DNA of 6,770 bases from Candidatus Caldarchaeum sp. (GCA_025054795.1 JANWZU010000167.1:1-6770), one strand, 5' to 3'. Counted from the first letter of the stretch, positions 1 to 5,614 are shown. The notes: generated by a model not told the origin, from the letters alone. Numbers and translations are program-made.

Positions 1-387
1 TTCGTCAAACTCTCCCTTCACAGGAACGTAGACGGTGTATGCAGTCGTTCTAGCGTTTTTACCGACGCCCGTTGTCCGGGTTCTCGTCTCAGACCTGTAG
101 CCGTTGTAGCTCGTGGCTGCGTGAACCTCGACAGCCCACACCGGGACCATCAAGTACTTGACCTCCAGAACAGACGAGCCGCCTCCAGCTCTGCTTCTGA
201 CATACCTCTCCAGAAAACCTCTGAGGAAGCTCTTGTCCTCAGCCTCCAAGACAAACGGCTTAACCTCGGCTCCCTCAACCGTAGCGCTCCATCCGCAGTA
301 CCCGCAGACAAGCACCACGGCGTTGGGAGTCGCCTCCAAAGGCGCCCCACAGTTAGCGCAGCGGAGTTCATTCCCGGCCAGCGCCAT
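1..387 (-). CDS. Zinc-ribbon protein, N-terminal 129 residues (runs off left edge)
   Basis: The gene is open to the left edge without a stop, so only its first 129 codons are present. The N-terminus carries a compact zinc ribbon with two CxxC knuckles (C10/C13 and C28/C31, reading CANC and CGYC). A charged helix-like stretch follows, then a beta-rich part that begins YLMVPVWAVEVHA and contains an aromatic/Arg/Thr-rich segment. This layout, a ribbon followed by a 'VPxW' segment, resembles a group of poorly characterised zinc-ribbon proteins often annotated misleadingly as PriA-like helicases. That comparison is from memory and weak. The ATG at 387 is chosen because a TATA-like element lies about 27 bases upstream, fitting a leaderless transcript. 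The gene is divergent from the DUF429 gene at 472. Its function is unknown; the ribbon probably binds Zn and may contact nucleic acid or protein. The coding call is firm, the family is not. Confidence 0.75.
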   Translation of the reverse strand, partial: MALAGNELRCANCGAPLEATPNAVVLVCGYCGWSATVEGAEVKPFVLEAEDKSFLRGFLERYVRSRAGGGSSVLEVKYLMVPVWAVEVHAATSYNGYRSETRTRTTGVGKNARTTAYTVYVPVKGEFDE

Positions 388-409
388 GCATGTACAGCTG
401 TAGACAGCG

Positions 410-419
410 GTATATCAAT
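410..419 (-). promoter_or_regulatory. TATA-like element for the zinc-ribbon gene
   Basis: On the minus strand this reads AATTGATATA. Its centre is about 27 bases before the ATG at 387, the spacing expected if transcription begins at or next to the start codon. It is weaker than the other TATA elements in the window. Confidence 0.4.
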
Positions 420-440
420 TAGAGGTTGATGATGGGAGCG

Positions 441-450
441 GGTTTATTTC
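441..450 (+). promoter_or_regulatory. TATA-like element for the DUF429 gene
   Basis: GGTTTATTTC is centred about 26 bases before the GTG at 472, consistent with leaderless transcription. A GAGGAG at 456-461, ten bases before the GTG, could instead serve as a Shine-Dalgarno site, so the mode of initiation is ambiguous. Confidence 0.45.
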
Positions 451-471
451 CCTCCGAGGAGCCGCTGCAGT

Positions 472-1068
472 GTGGCCGCTGTTTTTCTGGGCGTCGACTT
501 GGCCGGCAGCACTAGGAGGCCGTCGGGGGTTGCTGCTCTGGACGAGGCTATGAGGTGCAGGACTTGGGTTAGGTTTCTCGACGAGGAGATTCTGGCTGAC
601 GTCGAGGCTTTGAAGCCGTCTGTGGTGGGTGTAGACGCTCCGCTCGGCCTTCCACGCGGCAGGGAGAGCTTGGACAAGCCGGGCCCTCCTCATTTCAGGC
701 TCTGCGACGTTGAGCTTAGAAGGAGGGGGATTAGGTTTTTCCCGATAACGATAGGCCCCATGCGTATGCTGACATCCCGTGGAATACAGCTTGCGGAGGC
801 TCTACGACTCAGAGGCTACAGGGTGTTCGAAGCCTATCCCGGCGGCGTTCAGGACGTGCTGGGGCTGCCGAGAAAGCAGCAGGGGGTTGCGAAGCTTGTG
901 AAGGGCCTCAGAAGGCTTGGAGTCAAGGGGCTTTCTGAAAAGCTGACGGGAGACGAAGCCGACGCAGCCACGTGCGCCCTAGCGGCTTACATGTGGTGGA
1001 AGGGGATGTGCGAGGAGCTCGGACATCCAGACGAAGGAGTGATAATCCTGCCTAAGCCTGTGAAGTAG
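472..1068 (+). CDS. DUF429-family protein (RNase H-like fold, predicted nuclease)
   Basis: This 198-residue protein has the full DUF429 pattern. The first strand is GVDLAGS with D9, the second is VVGVDAPLGLPRG with D55. Then come CDVELRRRGIRFFP (D79, E81), a GPMRMLTSRG segment, the EAYPGG motif (E120) and a C-terminal DEADA (D161, E162, D164) at the start of the last helix. Acidic residues at these positions suit a metal-dependent RNase H-like active site. DUF429 proteins have been predicted to be nucleases, but I know of no established substrate. The length is normal, so the protein looks complete. GTG 472 is the only reasonable start: an in-frame TGA lies at 430-432, no other start codon follows it, and both a TATA-like element and a GAGGAG are suitably placed. 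The last 17 bases overlap the 3' end of the convergent dioxygenase gene. Confidence 0.88.
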   Translation: MAAVFLGVDLAGSTRRPSGVAALDEAMRCRTWVRFLDEEILADVEALKPSVVGVDAPLGLPRGRESLDKPGPPHFRLCDVELRRRGIRFFPITIGPMRMLTSRGIQLAEALRLRGYRVFEAYPGGVQDVLGLPRKQQGVAKLVKGLRRLGVKGLSEKLTGDEADAATCALAAYMWWKGMCEELGHPDEGVIILPKPVK

Positions 1069-2092
1069 GCTCAGGAGGTTCTGGAACGTCGATGTAGGCG
1101 GGTGGCCATGACTGTCTGTTGACGGCGTCCTGCTCCGCAAGCCTAGCCTCAATCTCCTTCCTCACAGGCTCCAGCCAAGGCGGCAGCACAAGCCTGCTGC
1201 CCATCGTTTCACGAGGTTCGTCGACGTCGTAGCCCGGACCGACAGTCGCCACCTCCAGCAAATTCCCAACAGGGTCTCTGAAGTAGAGGCTGCGGAACCA
1301 GAACCTGTCGACCACTCCCGAGTTCCTGACGTAGGCCATGTTGAGCCTCCTCAGGATTGTTTTCTGCTCGTCCTCAGACTCGACTGCCACCGCTATGTGA
1401 TGGATGGAGCCTCGGCCCACGTAGCCGTAGTCGGCTGAAGGCTTCACGAGGTAGCGGAGGAAAGCTTCGCCGTCGTGCTTAACCATCAGCCACGTCCGTC
1501 CCGCCGCATCCTGCATGTTCTCGAACTCCGTCAATCCTAGGAACTTCTCCAAAAACCTCTTCAAAACATCTGCGCTGACTGTCAGAGGTGTGGCGTGGTC
1601 AAACATTAGAAGCCTCATGTCCTCCTCCACAGCCTTTGGAGCTGAAGCGTCTTTGAAAACGTCGTCGACATACTGCTTGTCGAACCCTTCGTCAACGGCA
1701 GCCAGCTCCAGCAAAACCTTGTCGGGGTCGTGGAAGTAGACCGAGACACGGCCGTTCTCGACGTAAGGCCCAGCAGGCTTGACGCCGTTCGAACGCAGCC
1801 ACTTAAACCATCTTCCAAGCGACTCGACGGATTTTACACGGTAAGCCAAGTGATGCGGAGAACCAAGCCCCGGCGTCCCATGCGGAAGACCCGGCCACTC
1901 GAAGAACGTTATCGCACTTCCAGTGGTCTTTTCAGGGTTGGCGTAGAAGGCATGCCTGTGGTAAACATCGTCCTGATTGACTGAGAGCTTAACCTGACGA
2001 AGCCCCAGAACCTCGGTGTAGAACCTGAGGTTCACGGCGTAGTTAGACGCAACAAGCGTGATGTGATGAAGGCCTTTGACAAGCCTCTCCAT
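1052..2092 (-). CDS. Ring-cleaving extradiol dioxygenase, two-domain glyoxalase/VOC fold (MhqO/PcpA-like)
   Basis: This 346-residue protein has two glyoxalase/VOC modules. The first begins LHHITLVASN (H9/H10) and contains SPHHLAYRV and YFHDPDKVLLEL. The second contains GSIHHIAVAV (H231/H232) and FRDPVGNLLEVATVGPG (E280). The first-module histidine, the second-module histidine and E280 match the 2-His-1-Glu Fe(II) site of the hydroquinone ring-cleavage enzyme PcpA and the MhqO-type dioxygenases. The later stretch DEPRETMGSRLVLPPWLE with the following REIE-type helix is a hallmark of this group, and separates it from glyoxalase I and from catechol 2,3-dioxygenases. The substrate is probably a (hydro)quinone- or catechol-like aromatic, by family only. 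The last 25 or so residues are a Pro-rich tail. The ATG at 2092 has a TATA-like element about 28 bases upstream. The permease gene ends 43 bases upstream on the same strand, which suggests linked transport and catabolism. Confidence 0.87.
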   Translation of the reverse strand: MERLVKGLHHITLVASNYAVNLRFYTEVLGLRQVKLSVNQDDVYHRHAFYANPEKTTGSAITFFEWPGLPHGTPGLGSPHHLAYRVKSVESLGRWFKWLRSNGVKPAGPYVENGRVSVYFHDPDKVLLELAAVDEGFDKQYVDDVFKDASAPKAVEEDMRLLMFDHATPLTVSADVLKRFLEKFLGLTEFENMQDAAGRTWLMVKHDGEAFLRYLVKPSADYGYVGRGSIHHIAVAVESEDEQKTILRRLNMAYVRNSGVVDRFWFRSLYFRDPVGNLLEVATVGPGYDVDEPRETMGSRLVLPPWLEPVRKEIEARLAEQDAVNRQSWPPAYIDVPEPPEPTSQA

Positions 2093-2115
2093 GCCCTAGA
2101 CAATCTTGATTTCAC

Positions 2116-2123
2116 AATTTATG
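2116..2123 (-). promoter_or_regulatory. TATA-like element for the dioxygenase gene
   Basis: The minus strand reads CATAAATT, centred about 28 bases before the ATG at 2092. It lies in the 43-base gap after the permease stop, so the dioxygenase can probably be transcribed independently of the permease as well as by read-through. Confidence 0.5.
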
Positions 2124-2135
2124 CTCTTCACCAGC

Positions 2136-3422
2136 TCATGCAGCAGCCGCTTTAACAACCCGTCTCCCCAGCTGAAACACAGCAACCGACACGGCCACAG
2201 CGGTGATGAACGACGGTATGGATGCTCCGAGTGTTGGCGCCAGCCTTACTATGCCGACGTAGACCGCTATCCCCGAGGCCCATGCGATTAAGCTGTGTGG
2301 TTTAAACCCTGTGTTGGCGTAGAACTCGTCGGCTGTCGGCGGGTTGTTTCTTCTGTTTATGAAGTACTCGGCTGTCGTGGCTCCGAGGAGGGGGACGAAG
2401 AGGCTGCCGATGAGCAGGAGGAACCACTCGTACTGCATCAGCGGAACCAGCAGAGCCAGCAGGGCTCCTGCCGCTGCTGTGAATGCTGCGAAAACCCACT
2501 GAGGAGTTTTTGGGAAGATGTTCTGGAAGGAGACGGCTGAGGAGTAGATGTCGGCGAAGCCGTTGTCTGTTTCGTCGACGAGGATCAGGAGTAGGGCGGC
2601 GTTGCCGAGGAAGAGGGCGCCGATGGCTGCGATGACGTCGTGTATTCCTAGGACTGCTGCGAGGGCTGCTCCGAGGACGTAGAACCACGTGTTCGACAGC
2701 GTGTATCCGCCGAGGGTTCCGGCGAAGCTTGAGCTGGTTTTGGAGGCGAAGCGGTTGTAGTCGGAGACGAGGGGCCACCATGAGACGGGCATGGCGACGA
2801 CTATGTCAAGTGCGAGCAGAAGCGGAATGGCTTCAGGCTTTCCTGCGGACAGCCAGCCTGAGAACCCGGGTGAAGAGGCGATGAGGTAGGTTATCCATAT
2901 GGATGAGGCGTAGACGAGCCAGATGGCGTATCTCTCCAGCCATTTCCTTACGACGACTAAGGGCCCTCCGAGAGCGAGCATCAGACACCACAGGCTGAAA
3001 ACCACCACCCACATCGGGAAGCTCAGCACGCCGAAAAGCCAGCTCGTCAAAACCGAAGCCGCCTGCGCCATTATCATTATCTCGAAACCCGTCCAGCCAA
3101 CCAGCTGCACGATGTTCAGCACCGTCGGCACGTAGCTGCCCCGCAGACCCAGCACAGGCCTCAGGCTAACCATCGTCGGAACACCGTACCTGCTGCCTAC
3201 GTATCCCGCAGAAGCCAGCATCAAACTTCCGACGACCGAGCCAGCAAAAGCCACAGCCAAAACCTCGAAGAAGCTCAGCGAAGAAAGGAAAGAGCCTGCC
3301 ACCAAGACGAGCAAGCCGACTCCGAGGCTCGACCACAGAACGAAGTAGTCGAAAAAACGCAAAGTCCTTACATTCTGGGGAACGGGTTCCGGACCCCACT
3401 CGGGTGGAAGCCTGACCTTCAT
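2136..3422 (-). CDS. NCS1-family nucleobase/cation symporter-type permease
   Basis: This 428-residue polytopic membrane protein has about 12 hydrophobic segments, the usual NCS1 size and topology. Family signatures are in order: PVPQNVRTLRFFDYFVLWSSLG at 13-34, leading into helix 1; GVPTMVSLRPVLGLRGSYVP at 80-99; LVGWTGFEI at 107-115; the MPVSWWPLVSDYNRFA block at 211-226; and DETDNGFADIYSSAVSFQN at 283-301. NCS1 proteins import nucleobases, hydantoins, pyridoxine or thiamin precursors with H+ or Na+. The last motif resembles CodB- and CytX-like branches, but the substrate cannot be fixed from sequence alone. The ATG at 3422 has the best TATA element in the window about 28 bases upstream, so the mRNA is probably leaderless. 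The aromatic ring-cleaving dioxygenase lies directly downstream, so the substrate may be a cyclic compound fed to that enzyme (inference). Confidence 0.9.
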   Translation of the reverse strand: MKVRLPPEWGPEPVPQNVRTLRFFDYFVLWSSLGVGLLVLVAGSFLSSLSFFEVLAVAFAGSVVGSLMLASAGYVGSRYGVPTMVSLRPVLGLRGSYVPTVLNIVQLVGWTGFEIMIMAQAASVLTSWLFGVLSFPMWVVVFSLWCLMLALGGPLVVVRKWLERYAIWLVYASSIWITYLIASSPGFSGWLSAGKPEAIPLLLALDIVVAMPVSWWPLVSDYNRFASKTSSSFAGTLGGYTLSNTWFYVLGAALAAVLGIHDVIAAIGALFLGNAALLLILVDETDNGFADIYSSAVSFQNIFPKTPQWVFAAFTAAAGALLALLVPLMQYEWFLLLIGSLFVPLLGATTAEYFINRRNNPPTADEFYANTGFKPHSLIAWASGIAVYVGIVRLAPTLGASIPSFITAVAVSVAVFQLGRRVVKAAAA

Positions 3423-3445
3423 ACGGCTGTCTCGTGAAAAGTTCC

Positions 3446-3454
3446 ATATATAAA
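3446..3454 (-). promoter_or_regulatory. Strong TATA box for the permease gene
   Basis: The minus strand reads TTTATATAT, preceded by ATCGG in the BRE position. It is centred about 28 bases before the ATG at 3422, giving a leaderless transcript. Because the element is nearly symmetric, it also reads TATATAAA on the plus strand. Confidence 0.65.
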
Positions 3455-3666
3455 CCGATGTATAAGCTGGTTATCTTCCAACCCCTCACAAACGTTGTGG
3501 CAGCAAGCTTCACCGAAAGCGGGTCGGGCGGTGAAACAGTTTCCAAGACCGGATGACTGAGGTGCTCAACATCTCAGAAAACCTGCACATCAACACATAT
3601 TCATCATACGGTTCAGACATCCTAGAACCTGTGCTGCACAACACTATTGAACGTCGGCATGCGGCC
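3455..3666. other. Stretch between the permease promoter and the PIN remnant, no convincing gene
   Basis: About 210 bases without a recognisable gene. On the plus strand a 32-codon frame (3458-3556) ends in an ATGA overlap with a 62-codon frame (3553-3741). The second runs backwards into the PIN remnant, so both are probably chance. A 36-codon minus-strand frame at 3510-3620 is equally unsupported. The stretch may be decayed coding sequence linked to the broken toxin-antitoxin locus. I see no tRNA, hairpin terminator or repeat in it. Confidence 0.4.
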
Positions 3667-4027
3667 TCAGACCTTTCTCTCAAGAGCCTTCAGCTCCATG
3701 TCGAAGGTAAGCAGCGGTACATCGAGCCTTCTAGACGTTGAGAGTATGATCACGTCGTCGTAGCGGTTGACTTTCCCGATGATTCAACACAAACATCAGG
3801 TCATAGAAGGTTATTGGTTCAACCTCTATCTTAGGGTCGGTCATGACTTGCTCCAGAACGTCCATGGATACTCCGTGTTTCAAAAAGAAACAGGCCAGCT
3901 CGAGAGCGGCCATGGCTGATAAAACGCATTTTTCTACATCCAGCCATTTTCCCTCGGCCTCCGAATGGTTGACGTCGTCCTCAACTAGCAGCGCAACCAG
4001 AAAGTCGGCGTCAACGCATGCTTTCAT
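3667..4027 (-). pseudogene. PIN-domain toxin (VapC-like), split by one frameshift
   Basis: The first frame starts at the ATG at 4027 and encodes a PIN-domain N-terminus: MKACVDADFLVALLVEDD with D6/D8, then MAALELACFF with E43, then PITFYDLMFVLN near residue 82. That frame runs into unrelated residues and stops at 3731. The rest of the domain continues in another frame from about 3778 to the TGA at 3667-3669. It reads IGKVNRYDDVIILSTSRRL followed by DVPLLTFDMELKALERKV, supplying the later conserved aspartates of the fold (YDD and TFD). The total span, 361 bases, is 3n+1, so one extra base (or two missing) between about 3760 and 3785 explains it. PIN proteins of this type are Mg-dependent ribonucleases acting as toxins. 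The ATG overlaps the stop of the antitoxin remnant as ATGA, the usual translational coupling. The antitoxin is also broken, so decay is likelier than a single sequencing error. Confidence 0.8.
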
Positions 4028-4210
4028 CTACGGCCTTCAGCCACCATGTCCTCGACGTACCGCCAGTCGACCTTCCTGCCGAGCCTTACCCTGACTTTCG
4101 ACATGTCTGCAACCTTTTTCCTTATGACAATCCGGTCTCCTTCCGCCTCGAACTCTGTCTCCGACTTTCAGGTTCAACATCGACCTGATGCTGGCCGGTT
4201 TTTGTCCCCC
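4024..4210 (-). pseudogene. AbrB/SpoVT-like antitoxin remnant (VapB-like), truncated and frameshifted
   Basis: Read on the minus strand, one frame gives GGQKPASIRSMLNLKVGD, which aligns with the 'KGQ-(I/T)-P-x-x-IR-x-x-L-x-LKVGD' core of AbrB/SpoVT swapped-hairpin antitoxins. After a frame change near 4156 a second frame continues EFEAEGDRIVIRKK, the matching second half of the hairpin. It ends with a 30-residue charged tail (VADMSKVRVRLGRKVDWRYV and onward) that would contact the toxin, stopping at TGA 4024-4026. The N-terminal strand and a start codon before GQ are missing: an in-frame TAA sits at 4217-4219. The first core strand also seems short by a residue or more. The ATGA overlap with the PIN gene identifies the pair as a former type II toxin-antitoxin operon. 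As written it cannot make a complete antitoxin. Confidence 0.72.
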
Positions 4211-4312
4211 TAGTAATTACGGGTAATTTTAACTTCCTACACGTAATAGCAATTAATCCTAGTAATGTGTTAATCAATAAACTAGTAGGTCATCTATAAC
4301 AGGAATTTTTTG
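4209..4312. other. AT-rich intergenic block with a direct repeat
   Basis: This roughly 100-base block is markedly richer in A/T than the flanking genes and has no coding potential. It contains a 9-base direct repeat, CCTAGTAAT, at 4209-4217 and 4258-4266, plus the related CTAGTAGG near 4272. It also contains TTAAAATT on the minus strand near 4225-4232, which could be the TATA element of the dead toxin-antitoxin operon. It separates the winged-helix gene's stop from the antitoxin remnant. Confidence 0.45.
4215..4228. repeat. 14-base palindrome in front of the antitoxin remnant
   Basis: AATTACGGGTAATT is a perfect 6-base inverted repeat with a 2-base spacer. It overlaps a second small palindrome, GTAATTAC, at 4213-4220. 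AbrB-type antitoxins commonly repress their own operon by binding symmetric AT-rich sites at this position, so it may be a leftover operator. The palindrome is seen directly; its role is inferred. Confidence 0.45.
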
Positions 4313-4711
4313 TTATTGATTCTTTTGGTTGAGAATAGCTTGGCCCTTTTCGGTTAGGCTGTATCTGAAGGGTTTGCCGCTGCGGTCGACCAGCCCCCGC
4401 TCGTAGAGGCTTTTCATCAGCCGGGCCGTGTGCTCTCGGCTCAGGTTAAGACCTCGACTTACATCACTTGATATCACACTCCCCCGCTCCCTTATCAAAG
4501 CTAAAGCGGCTAAGGCCGAGGTGGGCAAGGCAGCCTCCTGCTTTTCCCCAATTTTCGATTCTTCGCCGGTTTCAGGCGTGATATGGTTCACAGCATCACG
4601 ACTTACATCACGCCGCATCACTGCCCTTCTGTAAAGAAACACGAAGACAGCTGTCTGAGCGAAGAACAGCAAGGCAAAAACAAAGGTCAAAGCCTCCAAC
4701 CTATTTTTCAA
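4313..4711 (-). CDS. Membrane-anchored winged-helix (MarR-like) regulator
   Basis: This protein has up to 132 residues. It begins with one hydrophobic helix (about residues 7-27) followed by YRRAVMRRD; the positive charges predict that the rest faces the cytoplasm. A polar linker (35-62) leads to a winged-helix domain (63-130). There LIRERGSVISSDVSRGLNLS supplies helices 1-2, SREHTARLMKSLYERGLVDR the recognition helix, and RYSLTEKGQAIL the wing and closing helix. It is probably a membrane-tethered DNA-binding regulator; no ligand or target can be read from it. The longest frame starts at TTG 4711, inside the upstream gene and directly on a GGAGG (4712-4716). TTG 4699, with that GGAGG twelve bases upstream, is a plausible alternative that removes four residues. 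The gene is translationally coupled to the preceding small HTH-like gene and probably works with it. Confidence 0.75.
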   Translation of the reverse strand: MKNRLEALTFVFALLFFAQTAVFVFLYRRAVMRRDVSRDAVNHITPETGEESKIGEKQEAALPTSALAALALIRERGSVISSDVSRGLNLSREHTARLMKSLYERGLVDRSGKPFRYSLTEKGQAILNQKNQ

Positions 4712-5096
4712 CCTCCAGAGAAGCTAGGAAGCTGTTGACAGCCTCCCAGTCGCCGTCTTCGAAAGCTTGGCTCAGCCTGAAGAACCAGTCGTAGCCGGGC
4801 AGCTTCAGCAACCCTAGATAGGTTAGCAGAATGAGCGTGAACAGTGATTTTGAGATGTTTCGCAGGGCTTGCTGCCTTGTTCTGAAGTAGGCTCCTTTGG
4901 AGACTTTGCGTAGTGCTGCACGCTGCTGTGATGTGAGAATCACGCCATCACGCTGCGTCATCACGTCAAATATCAGCGTTTCCGCCTGCTTCCTAGTCAG
5001 GCTGGACCTTTTGAGGAGCTGCTGGAAAACCTCGTCGTTAGCTATTTTTCCGAGTTTTTCGGCGATTTTCTGGCTTTGGGAGTTTTCCTCGTTCAA
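4701..5096 (-). CDS. Small HTH-like archaeal protein, partner of the membrane-anchored regulator
   Basis: This 131-residue protein is in the same operon as the winged-helix gene, overlapping it by 11 bases. An Asn/Gln/Glu-rich N-terminus leads to SSLTRKQAETLIFDVMTQRDG (31-51). A segment follows that looks like a DNA-binding helix pair, QQRAALRKVSKGAYFRTRQQ (57-76). Next is the hydrophobic ISKSLFTLILLTYLGLLKLP (81-100), which could be a buried helix or a membrane-touching one, and an acidic C-terminus. The KGAYFRTRQQA then SLFTLILL pattern recalls a small archaeal group with a sigma-70 region-4-like helix-turn-helix. That is recollection, not a search result. TTG 5096 is the start because no ATG or GTG lies upstream in frame and a TATA element sits 36 bases before it, allowing a leader of about 10 bases. 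Function is unknown; a regulatory role is inferred from its neighbour. Confidence 0.68.
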   Translation of the reverse strand: MNEENSQSQKIAEKLGKIANDEVFQQLLKRSSLTRKQAETLIFDVMTQRDGVILTSQQRAALRKVSKGAYFRTRQQALRNISKSLFTLILLTYLGLLKLPGYDWFFRLSQAFEDGDWEAVNSFLASLEVEK

Positions 5097-5127
5097 CCGC
5101 CTTCACGGAATACAGTTTTGTAAACTA

Positions 5128-5137
5128 GGATATATTT
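5128..5137 (-). promoter_or_regulatory. TATA box for the two-gene regulator operon
   Basis: The minus strand reads AAATATATCC, centred about 36 bases before TTG 5096, which leaves a leader of roughly ten bases. A CATCACG heptamer (5139-5145) sits immediately upstream, in the BRE position. A repressor bound there could block TFB/TBP. Confidence 0.55.
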
Positions 5138-5197
5138 GCATCACGCGGCCTCAAGCAGCGTCAACATACCGGAGTGGTTTCATAGTATTACCTAAAG

Positions 5198-5206
5198 TTT
5201 TAAAAA
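5198..5206 (+). promoter_or_regulatory. TATA box for the cupin gene
   Basis: TTTTAAAAA is centred about 27 bases before the ATG at 5229, giving a leaderless mRNA. It is divergent from the regulator operon promoter about 70 bases away, so the cupin may share its control. Confidence 0.55.
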
Positions 5207-5228
5207 CCAACCTGCGCAGTGATAAATC

Positions 5229-5609
5229 ATGGCGGTGGTGAAACACTCCAACGAAACACAAGCCCAGAGCGTCGAGAGAGCAAGTAGGACTTTCATACAG
5301 TGGCTGGTGGACTCTAGGGACGGGTCGGAAAACATCTACCTGAGAAAGTTCACGATTAAGCCGGGCGGCTGGATTCCGTCGCACAGCCACCCCGAGATAG
5401 AGCATGTTCAGTACGTTCTGCGAGGCGAGTACGAGGTTGTGCTGGACGGGGAGACGAGGAAGGTTAAGGCCGGCGACGTCGTCTTCATCCCGTCCAAAAC
5501 GGTCCACAGCTACAGAAACACGGGCAGCGAAGACGCCGAGTTTCTCTGCATCATCACCAGCAAGCCGTACACCACAAAGTGGGAAAACGAGTTCAAGCCG
5601 ACCTGCTGA
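5229..5609 (+). CDS. Single-domain cupin protein (Cupin_2 type)
   Basis: This 126-residue protein is one complete cupin barrel. Motif 1 is GGWIPSHSHPEIEHVQYVLRG (46-66), with metal ligands H52, H54 and E58. Motif 2 is GDVVFIPSKTVHSYRNTG (82-99), with H93 as the fourth ligand. All four usual residues are present, so metal binding (Fe, Mn, Ni or Zn) is expected. Small cupins of this type act as dioxygenases, isomerases or sensors, and the sequence alone does not say which. There is no extra DNA-binding domain. ATG 5229 is favoured by the TATA box about 27 bases upstream. The gene is transcribed away from the regulator operon and ends at a T-run. It may be that regulator's target or sensor partner, although that is only a neighbourhood argument. 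Confidence 0.87.
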   Translation: MAVVKHSNETQAQSVERASRTFIQWLVDSRDGSENIYLRKFTIKPGGWIPSHSHPEIEHVQYVLRGEYEVVLDGETRKVKAGDVVFIPSKTVHSYRNTGSEDAEFLCIITSKPYTTKWENEFKPTC

Positions 5610-5614
5610 ACATC

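Larger units (their letters stand above)
4594..5145. repeat. Dispersed CATCACG heptamer cluster
   Basis: Exact CATCACG copies occur at 4594-4600, 4606-4612, 4946-4952, 4959-4965 and 5139-5145. Near copies lie at 4616-4622 (CATCACT), 4938-4944 (AATCACG) and 4462-4468 (CATCACT). Inverted near copies are at 4577-4583 and 4927-4933. Copies within a group are 8-13 bases apart. They fall in both regulator genes in more than one reading frame, plus one beside the promoter. They may be an autoregulatory binding site, but this is not proven. Confidence 0.4.

Noticed and set aside
121..429. Plus-strand frame of 102 codons opposite the zinc-ribbon gene
   Set aside because: The opposite strand encodes a clear double-CxxC zinc ribbon with an open frame to the edge, and the plus-strand translation is low-complexity and Ser/Arg-rich.
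2302..2781. Long minus-strand frame (159 codons) inside the permease gene
   Set aside because: Extremely Arg/Pro-rich translation and complete overlap with the well-supported permease frame show that it is a shadow.
3550..3612. Possible C/D-box sRNA on the minus strand (ATGATGA followed by CTGA)
   Set aside because: One C-like and one D-like box are present, but the spacing is 22 bases and there is no convincing second box pair, so it looks accidental.
3510..3620. Minus-strand 36-codon frame beginning MSEPYDEYVL
   Set aside because: Too short, with no start signals at the right distance and no recognisable family. It lies in a probably decayed region, so it is not called as a gene.
3553..3741. 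Plus-strand 62-codon frame between the permease promoter and the PIN remnant
   Set aside because: Its 3' part is antisense to the PIN coding sequence and it shows no domain. It is mentioned only as part of the unexplained stretch.
4303..4312. T-run GAATTTTTTG next to the winged-helix gene stop
   Set aside because: It is T-rich on the plus strand, whereas the neighbouring gene is on the minus strand, so it cannot be that gene's terminator.
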